The notes below the pieces were generated by a model. The model saw nothing but the letters and a program-made list of their open reading frames with translations. It did no database searches and was not told where the DNA came from. The position numbers and the translations under genes are program-made. Shown here in pieces: positions 1-6,317 of a stretch of DNA of 19,745 nucleotides. Source of the DNA: Archangium sp. (lineage in GTDB: Bacteria; Myxococcota; Myxococcia; Myxococcales; Myxococcaceae); contig JAEUJR010001110.1 of assembly GCA_016793585.1 (NCBI GenBank), forward strand, positions 1 to 19,745, in the 5' to 3' direction. Position 1 is the first letter of the stretch, and every line of letters begins with the position of its first letter.

Positions 1-86
1 GGTTGACCGATCCCGCTCGTCCCACGCTCGCCATGTTCGGCAACTGGATTGCCGAGACCACCACGCGCACGTTCACCGCGCGGTGA
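1..86 (+). CDS. C-terminal end of an unidentified protein (partial)
   Basis: The frame starting at base 3 is open from the window edge to a TGA at 84-86 and gives the last 27 residues of a protein that begins upstream. The tail reads ...TLAMFGNWIAETTTRTFTAR. A hydrophobic-Trp-acidic pattern like this occurs at the end of some LysR-type regulators, but 27 residues cannot establish a family. A strong hairpin follows 28 bases after the stop, which supports a real gene end here. It converges on the LTA-synthase-like gene. Confidence 0.5.
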   Translation, partial: LTDPARPTLAMFGNWIAETTTRTFTAR

Positions 87-113
87 GCTGAATCGACAGT
101 GAGCTGGAGTCTG

Positions 114-141
114 CCGGGCGGTTCCTTCGGGAGCCGCCCGG
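114..141. terminator. Bidirectional intrinsic terminator with UUCG tetraloop
   Basis: CCGGGCGGTTCC (114-125) and GGAGCCGCCCGG (130-141) form a 12-bp stem with a single T-G wobble, closed by the loop TTCG in the very stable C(UUCG)G context. It lies between the stop of the plus-strand partial gene (86) and the stop of the minus-strand gene (152-154), where a shared terminator would be expected. The downstream tract is only mildly T-rich on the plus side, so the U-tract is weak. Confidence 0.7.
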
Positions 142-151
142 GTTCGTCTGA

Positions 152-2296
152 TCAGTTCGCGCAGCGCAGGACCTGCTGCAGCGTCGCCGTTACCGGAATC
201 AATCGCGGCGTGACGCGATAGCGGTCGGCGCGGGTTTTCAGGAACACCGAGTCTTCGTAGCTACCCACGCGCTCGCCCTTCGCATCGACGGTGAACAACT
301 CGCTCACGCCGTTGATGGACAGCAGCGTCGCTCCGCCGCCGGGGAGAAAGTACGGACTCGTCAGCTGCCCACCCAGCGTGTGCCAGCGCTGATTCTCGGG
401 CAGCGCGACCACGTTCGGGTGCGACGACAACAACGCCAGCAGCATCGCGGGCACGTCGTTCAGCGAGACCGGCCCCCCATTCAGCGCCGCCTGCGCCTGC
501 TTCATCGCCGCGTCGAACGCCTCAGGGTTCGCGAGCCGCGCGCGGAACTTCTGCGGCACCACGATGGCGAACGGCACCTGCGACTTCTGCGCATCGGTCT
601 CGGTCGCCTGCTTGCCCCAGACATACGCGTGGCCCGTCGAGTGATCAGCCATCAACACCACGAGGCTGCGCTCCGAGAGGCCGGTGGCGTCGAGCTGAGC
701 GAGCAGCCGCTCCACGGCGGCGTCGGTGTACGAGAAGGCGACCAACCGCTTCGTGTCATCGGCGTCGGCGTGATGCTCCGAGCTCGCCAGCGCGCGGGTG
801 ACTCGTGCAGGCACTTCGGCCGGCAGGTCTTGCGGCGTCGTGAACGGCGAGTGATGCGACAGCGACATCAGCATCGCGAACTGCGGCGCTCCCGTGCGAT
901 TCAACTCATCGGCGATGCGCTTCACCGCGAAGTCGAACACGGCCATGTCGGTGACCGCTTCCCACGTGCCCTTCGGCAGGTCTTTCGGGAGCTCGACCTG
1001 CGAGACCTGCTCGACGTACCGATGCCGCTCGAAGAACGCGTGCATCTCGTCGAACGTCGCGTCGGAGCCATAGAAGAACGCGTGGCGGAAGCCCGAGTCG
1101 GCCAGCACGTCGCTCGTGCAGCGCACGGGGAACGGCTGCAGGTCGCGAATGAACGCGAGGTTGTACGGCAGCGTTCCCACGCCACACGTCATCGCGCCGA
1201 GGTTGTGAGCCGTGCGCACGCCGGCCTGGATCATCTTCGTCGCCGCGAGCACGCCTTCACCGCCACGCTCCGCACGTTCGTAGAGCGACGTCGTGAACGG
1301 AGCGATGTCTTTCGGCGCCTGCGGGTTGAGCGCGTGAATGTCATCGGCGCGGAAGCCCTCGAGCGACATGAAGAAGACAGCCACGCCCGCATCGGCGCCC
1401 GCGAACAGCTCCTTCGAGACGCCACGCAGCGAGTTGATCAACGCCGTACCGCGCGGATCCACGGTCGTGCCTTCGAGCGTCGAGTCGAGCGGGCGCGCGT
1501 GCGGTGAACACCCGCCATCGTTCGCGGGCCAGCCCATCAACGCTTCACCTTGCGCAGCACTGCCGGCGGGCAACTCTGCGTCGAGGATCAGCTGTCTGGC
1601 CGTCGCGGGCCCGCGGTGCTGCGCCATGTCGACGCCGCTCTCGATGAGGCCGGTGAGCGGATCTCCGAGCGCGGCAGGGCTGAACCGATTCGCCGTCGCG
1701 AGCAGTCGCTGGCCGCCCACCATCACGCCCGAGAGCCCAAAGACGCCGGCGACGAAGCCCGCGGCCCACCTTCGCCACGGCACCAGCGTCGACGGCGCCC
1801 GCCGAACCGCGAGCACCATCAACACCACGACGAGCGTCACGCCGACGGCCGCGGGCGTTCGAATGCGCTCGTACCCGAGGAAGCCGACCATGCCGCCGAC
1901 GAAGCTCGCGTTGGTGCCGCCCTCGGACAAATCGAACAACGTCGGAAAGCTGCCGCGCTCGTTCTTCACTTCCTGCGCGGTGACGGTGAAGACCCACAAC
2001 GCGAAGCCGATGGGAATCGTCGCCAGCGCGCCACCCCAGCCCTGCCAGCCCGCGCGACGCAGCGGGCGGACAATCACCGGAATGATCAACGTGAGCGCCG
2101 CGACGAACGGCGTGAGGATCAACACGGCCGCGGCGAGGTCGAGCCACGCTCCCGCGAATGCGCGCTCGACGCGTGTGCTCATCGCGCCCCAGCCAGCGAC
2201 CACGTTGGCCAGCCGAGACGGCAACGCGGCGATGGCGAGCACACCGAGCGCCCAGGCCGACGCCACGACTCCCTGACGAAACGGAGACGAGTTCAT
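152..2296 (-). CDS. LTA synthase-family sulfatase-fold membrane phosphotransferase
   Basis: This 714-residue protein probably transfers a phosphoglycerol-type headgroup on the outer face of the inner membrane. The first ~200 residues hold about five hydrophobic helices (near 11-30, 50-76, 90-107, 150-164, 178-198). The extracytoplasmic domain keeps the alkaline-phosphatase/LtaS landmarks: E313 (MSLEGF), T362 (VRTAHN, the likely nucleophile), H481 (SLSHHSPF) and D551-H552 (LMADHST). Their spacing is close to that of LtaS E255/T300/H416/D475-H476. The ATG at 2296 is chosen because it shares its A with the stop of the upstream GST-like gene (TGATG), implying translational coupling; an extension further upstream would run through that gene. 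Many Gram-negative members, such as OpgB-like enzymes, act on periplasmic glucans or lipids rather than lipoteichoic acid. The superfamily is secure; the substrate is unknown. Confidence 0.85.
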   Translation of the reverse strand: MNSSPFRQGVVASAWALGVLAIAALPSRLANVVAGWGAMSTRVERAFAGAWLDLAAAVLILTPFVAALTLIIPVIVRPLRRAGWQGWGGALATIPIGFALWVFTVTAQEVKNERGSFPTLFDLSEGGTNASFVGGMVGFLGYERIRTPAAVGVTLVVVLMVLAVRRAPSTLVPWRRWAAGFVAGVFGLSGVMVGGQRLLATANRFSPAALGDPLTGLIESGVDMAQHRGPATARQLILDAELPAGSAAQGEALMGWPANDGGCSPHARPLDSTLEGTTVDPRGTALINSLRGVSKELFAGADAGVAVFFMSLEGFRADDIHALNPQAPKDIAPFTTSLYERAERGGEGVLAATKMIQAGVRTAHNLGAMTCGVGTLPYNLAFIRDLQPFPVRCTSDVLADSGFRHAFFYGSDATFDEMHAFFERHRYVEQVSQVELPKDLPKGTWEAVTDMAVFDFAVKRIADELNRTGAPQFAMLMSLSHHSPFTTPQDLPAEVPARVTRALASSEHHADADDTKRLVAFSYTDAAVERLLAQLDATGLSERSLVVLMADHSTGHAYVWGKQATETDAQKSQVPFAIVVPQKFRARLANPEAFDAAMKQAQAALNGGPVSLNDVPAMLLALLSSHPNVVALPENQRWHTLGGQLTSPYFLPGGGATLLSINGVSELFTVDAKGERVGSYEDSVFLKTRADRYRVTPRLIPVTATLQQVLRCAN

Positions 2297-2889
2297 CAGT
2301 CGGCGACAGCGCGTTGATAGGCGGGCCGCTTCGCGATGCGCTCGACGTACGCGACCACGTTCGGAGCGTTCTCCACCGCGCCCATGCGGTTCGCCCACCA
2401 CGCGACGCTGCCCACGACGATGTCGGCGGCCGAGAAGCCCGAAGGCAACATCCACTCCCGGTTCGCGAGCTGCGTGTCGAGCACGCGCACCGCTTCGCCA
2501 ATCTTCTCTTTCGCCTTGAGCGCCGCTTCACTGCCGGGCGTCTTCGCCACGACCTTCTCGCGGAAGAAGATGGTGCACTGCGGCTCGAGCTCGGTCATCG
2601 CGAAGAACAGCCACTGGTACACGAGCCCGCGCTCGTGAGTGCCCACGGGGGGAATCAGCTTTCCGTGCAGGTCGGCGAGCTGGAGCACGATGGCGGCCGA
2701 CTCGAAGAGCATGCCCTCGTTCGTCTCGAACACCGGAACGTGGCCGAGGGGGTGACGCGCGAGGTGTGCCGCGGTGTGCGTGTCGCCCTTCGTCGCGTCG
2801 AGGCGGATCAGCTCGTACGGCACACCGAGCTCTTCGAGGAGCCAGCGAGGGCGGTTCGAGCGCGTCTTCGGGACGTAGTAGAGCTTCAT
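2296..2889 (-). CDS. Glutathione S-transferase family protein
   Basis: A 197-residue soluble protein of normal GST length. The N-terminal thioredoxin-like half (1-75) starts MKLYYVPKTRSNRPRW, with S11 in the usual catalytic Ser/Cys position after the first strand. It also has a cis-proline turn (GHVPVF, P52) and the glutathione gamma-glutamyl-binding ESAAI motif (E63-S64). The rest is an all-alpha GST C-terminal domain, including the FSAADIVVGS region that matches the conserved N-capping/hydrophobic-staple segment. The frame is open further upstream, but the fold begins at this ATG. No Shine-Dalgarno sequence is obvious, and the start faces the divergent gene at 2945 across 55 bases. The gene is cotranscribed with, and overlaps, the membrane phosphotransferase; why these two are paired is not evident. 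Its substrate is unknown. Confidence 0.85.
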   Translation of the reverse strand: MKLYYVPKTRSNRPRWLLEELGVPYELIRLDATKGDTHTAAHLARHPLGHVPVFETNEGMLFESAAIVLQLADLHGKLIPPVGTHERGLVYQWLFFAMTELEPQCTIFFREKVVAKTPGSEAALKAKEKIGEAVRVLDTQLANREWMLPSGFSAADIVVGSVAWWANRMGAVENAPNVVAYVERIAKRPAYQRAVAD

Positions 2890-2944
2890 GCGGGCGGGCG
2901 CGTAGCAGGAAATCCACCAGCGCCCCACGTCCGAAGAGGCGCTC

Positions 2945-3334
2945 ATGGCAGAGGCTCGTGGAGCGGGTGTGAACATGCTGGTGCTGCGCATCTTCGCGCC
3001 CGTGCTCATCGTCGTCGGAGTGCTGGGCTTCGTGCTGCCCGAGTCCATGGCGATGACGAGCGGCGCCGCGCCGTACAACGTCTTCCACATCGTCTTCGGG
3101 CTCATCGGCCTGGGGTGCGTCGCCTCGAAGCAGCTGAGTCTCGTGCGCGCCTTCACCGTCGGCTTCGGAGCCATCGACCTCTACCAGGCCGTGGCCAGCT
3201 TCGCGGGGCTGTGGCCGAAGGAATTGTTCCAGTGGAAGACGGCCGACGATGTGCTGCACATCGCCATCGGGCTGTTGTTGGTGGGCGTCGGGGTGTTGGC
3301 CGACCGCGCGCTCGCGACTCCGCAGAAGGCCTGA
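2945..3334 (+). CDS. Small DUF4383-like four-helix membrane protein
   Basis: A 129-residue integral membrane protein with four predicted helices (about 11-30, 43-60, 67-88, 103-123). The motif YNVFHIVFGLIGLG in the second helix and TADDVLHIAIGLLL in the fourth match the Asn-x-x-His and Ala-Asp-x-x-Leu-His pattern I associate with DUF4383, whose function is unknown. Two starts are possible. The ATG at 2945 follows GAAGAGG by about six bases; the ATG at 2975 follows GGAG by about eleven and would begin directly at MLVLRIFAPV, just before the first helix. The gene is divergent from the GST-like gene. It is followed by a 70-base gap before the DUF2330 gene, so cotranscription is possible but not shown. 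Confidence 0.75.
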   Translation: MAEARGAGVNMLVLRIFAPVLIVVGVLGFVLPESMAMTSGAAPYNVFHIVFGLIGLGCVASKQLSLVRAFTVGFGAIDLYQAVASFAGLWPKELFQWKTADDVLHIAIGLLLVGVGVLADRALATPQKA

Positions 3335-3404
3335 AGCGCTCCAGCAGGCCCTTTGTGAAGGCGGCGCGCTATGGTCCGCGCGCCGTCTTCCTCGGGGACC
3401 TGAC

Positions 3405-4838
3405 ATGACACGACTGCTGGCTGCTGCGCTGTGCTTCGCGCCTTTCGCTGCCCACGCGTTCTGCGGCTTCTACGTCGCGGGCGGTGGGGCCGAGCTCTTC
3501 AACAACGCCACGCAAGTGGTGCTCATGCGTGAAGGCACGCGCACCGTGTTGTCGATGCAGAACAACTACCAGGGCCCCGCGGAAGACTTCGCGATGGTGA
3601 TTCCGGTGCCGGTGGTGCTCAAGAAGGAGCAGGTGAAGACGCTCCCTCGCGAGGTGTTCGCACGCGTCGACACGCTCTCGGCGCCACGCCTCGTCGAGTA
3701 CTGGGAGCAGGACCCCTGCTGGGTCGAGCCGAAGTACGACGAGCTGATGGAGGAGGCCGAGAAGTCGACCGCCGACCGCGTGGAAGTGATGCGCAAGGGC
3801 GGCGGGGCCCCGCTGGTCAAGGTCGAGGCGCGCTTCGAAGTCGGCGAGTACGACGTGGTGATTCTCTCGGCCAAAGACGCGCTCGCCCTCGAGCGGTGGC
3901 TCAAGGAGAACAAGTACAAGATTCCCGCGGGTGCCGAGCCGCTGTTTCGCCCGTACATTCAGCAGGGGCTCAAGTTCTTCGTGGCGAAGGTGAACGTGAA
4001 GAAGGTCACCTTCGAGAAGGGCATGGCGAAGCTGTCGCCGCTGCGGTTCCACTACGACGCCGAGAAGTTCGAGCTGCCGGTGCGGCTGGGGTTGATCAAC
4101 GCGAAAGAGAAGCAGGACCTCATCGTGCACGTGCTCGCTCGCAACCAACGCTACGAGTTGGCCAACCTGCCGAACGTGACGATTCCGACCAACATCGACC
4201 TCGCGCCGTCGGCGAAGTCGGAGTTTCCCTTCTTCTACGTGTCGCTCTTCGACCGCACGCTGGCGAAGAACCCGAAGGCGGTGGTGACGGAGTACGCGTG
4301 GCAGGCGACGAGCTGCGACCCGTGCCCGACGTCACCGCTCTCACAGGAAGACTTCGCCACCCTGGGGGCCGACGTGATGGCGACGAAGCAGAAAGAAGAA
4401 GACCAGTGGAACCCGCAGCGCCAGTTCGTGCTCACGCGCCTGCACGCGCGCTACGACAAGACCTCGCTCGGTGAAGACCTCGTCTTCAAGGCGGCTCCCG
4501 CCATCGTGGGCGGCCGCGAGTTCCTCACCGACGGCAAGGCGCTCGAGCAGGGCTCGCGCCCCGACTCGATGAACAACTTCCAGGCGCGCTACGCGATTCG
4601 CTACCCGTGGAAGGGCAAGGTCGAGTGCGCGAACCCGGTGTACGGGCGCTGGGGCGGGCCGCCATCGGGCGAGACGCAGGCTGGAACGAAGTCGGTGCAG
4701 GACTCGGCCTTCGTGGCGCGCGACCCGGCGAAGGTCGATGCGCTCGCCGAGAGCCCCATCGCCGAGCTCAACGTGAAGGGCCTCAAGGCGAAGGCCGGTG
4801 ACGTGCTGCGTGCCGCGCCTGCTCCGAAGAAGAAGTGA
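3405..4838 (+). CDS. Exported DUF2330 domain-containing protein
   Basis: A 477-residue secreted protein. Residues 1-18 (MTRLLAAALCFAPFAAHA) form a signal peptide with an AHA|F cleavage site, and the mature protein opens FCGFYVAGG. The following region, with VVLMREGTRTVLSMQNNYQG, FAMVIPVPVVL and VEYWEQDPCW, is characteristic of DUF2330, a family common in Myxococcota with no assigned function. The rest keeps the family pattern (PLRFHYD, ELPVRLGLINAKEKQDLIVH, EFPFFYVSLFD). The protein ends in a Lys/Pro/Ala tail (APAPKKK). The start at 3405 is preceded by GGGGA at about seven bases; the frame is open upstream, but the signal peptide fixes this start. A zinc-ribbon gene begins 17 bases after the stop. 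The lipobox-like pattern is absent, so it is periplasmic or released. Confidence 0.85.
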   Translation: MTRLLAAALCFAPFAAHAFCGFYVAGGGAELFNNATQVVLMREGTRTVLSMQNNYQGPAEDFAMVIPVPVVLKKEQVKTLPREVFARVDTLSAPRLVEYWEQDPCWVEPKYDELMEEAEKSTADRVEVMRKGGGAPLVKVEARFEVGEYDVVILSAKDALALERWLKENKYKIPAGAEPLFRPYIQQGLKFFVAKVNVKKVTFEKGMAKLSPLRFHYDAEKFELPVRLGLINAKEKQDLIVHVLARNQRYELANLPNVTIPTNIDLAPSAKSEFPFFYVSLFDRTLAKNPKAVVTEYAWQATSCDPCPTSPLSQEDFATLGADVMATKQKEEDQWNPQRQFVLTRLHARYDKTSLGEDLVFKAAPAIVGGREFLTDGKALEQGSRPDSMNNFQARYAIRYPWKGKVECANPVYGRWGGPPSGETQAGTKSVQDSAFVARDPAKVDALAESPIAELNVKGLKAKAGDVLRAAPAPKKK

Positions 4839-4855
4839 GCTGAAGGAGACACGCC

Positions 4856-5497
4856 ATGGCAGCGACAGCGTTCACTCGGAACTACACCGACCACTCGAAC
4901 GACAGCGGGTACCAGTTCGAGTTTCACTGCGACAAGTGCGGCAACGGCTATCGGTCGAGTTTCAAGACGTCGACCATTGGTGTTGCGGCCAGTCTGATCA
5001 AAGCAGCAGGCAGTCTGTTCGGCGGCGCGCTCCATCAGGTCGGCGCGGGCGCTGATCACGTCAAAGACGCGCTCCGCGGCGAAGCGTGGGACTCGGCGTT
5101 TCAGGAGGCGGTGGCCGAGCTGAAGCCGAAGTTCCACCAGTGCACGAAGTGCGGCCAGTGGGTGTGCCCCGACGTGTGTTGGAACGAAGAGCGCGGGTTG
5201 TGCGAGGGGTGCGCTCCGAAGCTGGCCGAGCACGCGGCGGCGATTCAGGCCCAGGTTGCGGTGGAGCAGGTCTGGGAGAAGGCGCGCAAGAGCGACCAGA
5301 CCGCTGGGCTCGACGTGAACAAGCCTCAGCAGGCCGCGTGCACGTCGTGTGGCACGAGCCTGCCGCCGAACGCGAAGTTCTGCGTCGGGTGTGGAAAGCC
5401 CGTGGGCGCCGCCGCGAAGCGGTTCTGCGGCGAGTGTGGAAACGAGCTGCCCGCGAACGCGAAGTTCTGTGCGGGGTGCGGGGCGAAAGCCGGCTGA
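4856..5497 (+). CDS. Multi-zinc-ribbon protein
   Basis: A 213-residue protein with several CxxC knuckles and no signal peptide. C25/C28 form an N-terminal CDKCGNGY knuckle. C96/C99/C104/C108 plus C116/C119 form a central cluster. Two clean double-zinc-ribbon units finish the protein: C162/C165/C176/C179 and C191/C194/C205/C208, both built as CxxCG..LP.NAKFCxGCG. Residues 40-66 are Gly/Ala-rich and mildly hydrophobic (IGVAASLIKAAGSLFGGA). AAGGAG seven bases before the ATG gives a strong ribosome binding site, and the gene lies 17 bases after the DUF2330 gene, consistent with one operon. DZR-type proteins often act as adaptors, but no partner can be named here. Its TGA abuts the stop of the convergent gene with no intervening base. 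Confidence 0.85.
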   Translation: MAATAFTRNYTDHSNDSGYQFEFHCDKCGNGYRSSFKTSTIGVAASLIKAAGSLFGGALHQVGAGADHVKDALRGEAWDSAFQEAVAELKPKFHQCTKCGQWVCPDVCWNEERGLCEGCAPKLAEHAAAIQAQVAVEQVWEKARKSDQTAGLDVNKPQQAACTSCGTSLPPNAKFCVGCGKPVGAAAKRFCGECGNELPANAKFCAGCGAKAG

Positions 5498-5737
5498 TCA
5501 GACCGCGTCGATTCGCCGAATGAGCCCGACGAGGAGCGGCTCACCGGGCGTGGCGAGCGAGGGGCCGACGTGAATTGTCGAGGTCACGGCCCACGCCGCG
5601 GGGAAGTGGGTGATGTACCCCGTTCGCTCGAAGCCGTCGTCTCCGACGAACCGCCACTGCCTCGCAGGGTTCGCTCGAATCAGGTCTCTGAGTTGCAGCC
5701 ATTGAGCGCGCGTGATTGTCGATTTGAGTTCGAGCAT
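5498..5737 (-). CDS. Small protein of unknown function
   Basis: A 79-residue protein (MLELKSTITRAQWLQLRDLI...) that I do not recognise. It has an amphipathic N-terminal helix, a central segment with many aromatic residues (RQWRFVGDDGFERTGYITHF) and no signal peptide or cysteine. The frame is also open to an ATG at 5752 and a TTG at 5755. The ATG at 5737 is preferred because a promoter-like TTGAAT/TACAAT pair ends six bases upstream, which would place transcription initiation at or next to the start codon (leaderless). None of the three starts has a Shine-Dalgarno sequence. The stop directly abuts the stop of the zinc-ribbon gene. It lies 45 bases downstream of the prodomain-like gene and may be expressed independently of it. 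Confidence 0.6.
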   Translation of the reverse strand: MLELKSTITRAQWLQLRDLIRANPARQWRFVGDDGFERTGYITHFPAAWAVTSTIHVGPSLATPGEPLLVGLIRRIDAV

Positions 5738-5743
5738 CACAGA

Positions 5744-5773
5744 ATTGTACATCAACGGTCGATGTCAATTCAA
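5744..5773 (-). promoter_or_regulatory. Putative sigma-70-like promoter for the small gene at 5737
   Basis: Read on the minus strand, TTGAAT (5773-5768) is followed after 18 bases by TACAAT (5749-5744). An overlapping TTGACA (5768-5763) is too close (13 bases) to pair with the same -10. The segment is clearly AT-richer than its surroundings and lies in the 45-base gap between two minus-strand genes. The predicted start point falls at about 5737, the ATG itself. Confidence 0.45.
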
Positions 5774-5782
5774 AGAGCGGGG

Positions 5783-6316
5783 CTACCTGGGCGTGGCGCC
5801 GAGCCACCAGTCAGGCTGCACCCACCACACGCCCGCGGTCTCACTCAACGACTTCGCCAACGAGAACACCTCGAGCGGCGTACACGGCACCTTCACCACG
5901 CCATGCTGCACCACCGTGCCCTTGCCGATGGCATCACGCACCTTCTCTGGCGCGACGCCGGTCTTCGGAACCACCAGCACCCCACCGATGGGCACGCGCA
6001 GCTTCGCGCCATCATCGCGATAGACGGGCAGCAGCTTCGGCTCGGTCGTCAGCACCACCGACGCACGCTCCACGCGCCACAACCGCATGCGCCCGCGCGT
6101 CATCGCCACCATCGCGCCCTGTGCCCGCAGCGCCGCGCCGGTGTGTTCGTCACCGTCACGCTCTGCGACCAGCGACTCGTCGAGGTGAACGGTGCGTTCC
6201 TTACCGCCGTCGCTCCACGTCGTCACTGCGGGCCACGCGCCCGGCTCGACGACGGGCGTCACGGGCGGTGGCGCGACGACCTGCGACAGCACCAGGCTGA
6301 GCAACACGCTCTTCAC
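5783..6316 (-). CDS. Secreted S8-prodomain-like protein, possible trans chaperone/inhibitor of the adjacent protease
   Basis: A 177-residue protein starting at a GTG one base after the stop of the kexin-like protease gene (TGA-C-GTG), so the two are almost certainly cotranslated. MKSVLLSLVLSQVVA is a signal peptide. The C-terminal ~80 residues have the look of a subtilase prodomain: a PVYRDDGAKLRVPIGGVLVV strand, an alternating hydrophobic stretch (VVQHGVVKVP), a helix (PLEVFSLAKSLSETAG) and the ending VWWVQPDWW, comparable to the V-x-x-x-x-P-D/N-[FYW] end seen where prodomains meet catalytic domains. The neighbouring protease has no such region. A kexin-like precedent is the Aeromonas sobria serine protease, whose maturation needs ORF2, encoded just downstream. 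The gene position and the prodomain-like end are seen; the chaperone/inhibitor role is inferred. Confidence 0.6.
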   Translation of the reverse strand: MKSVLLSLVLSQVVAPPPVTPVVEPGAWPAVTTWSDGGKERTVHLDESLVAERDGDEHTGAALRAQGAMVAMTRGRMRLWRVERASVVLTTEPKLLPVYRDDGAKLRVPIGGVLVVPKTGVAPEKVRDAIGKGTVVQHGVVKVPCTPLEVFSLAKSLSETAGVWWVQPDWWLGATPR

Positions 6317-6317
6317 G

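Noticed and set aside
380..1507. Long plus-strand open frame opposite the LTA-synthase-like gene
   Set aside because: Arg/His/Glu-rich composition without domain character, typical of the antisense of a GC-rich gene; the minus-strand frame carries the conserved catalytic residues.
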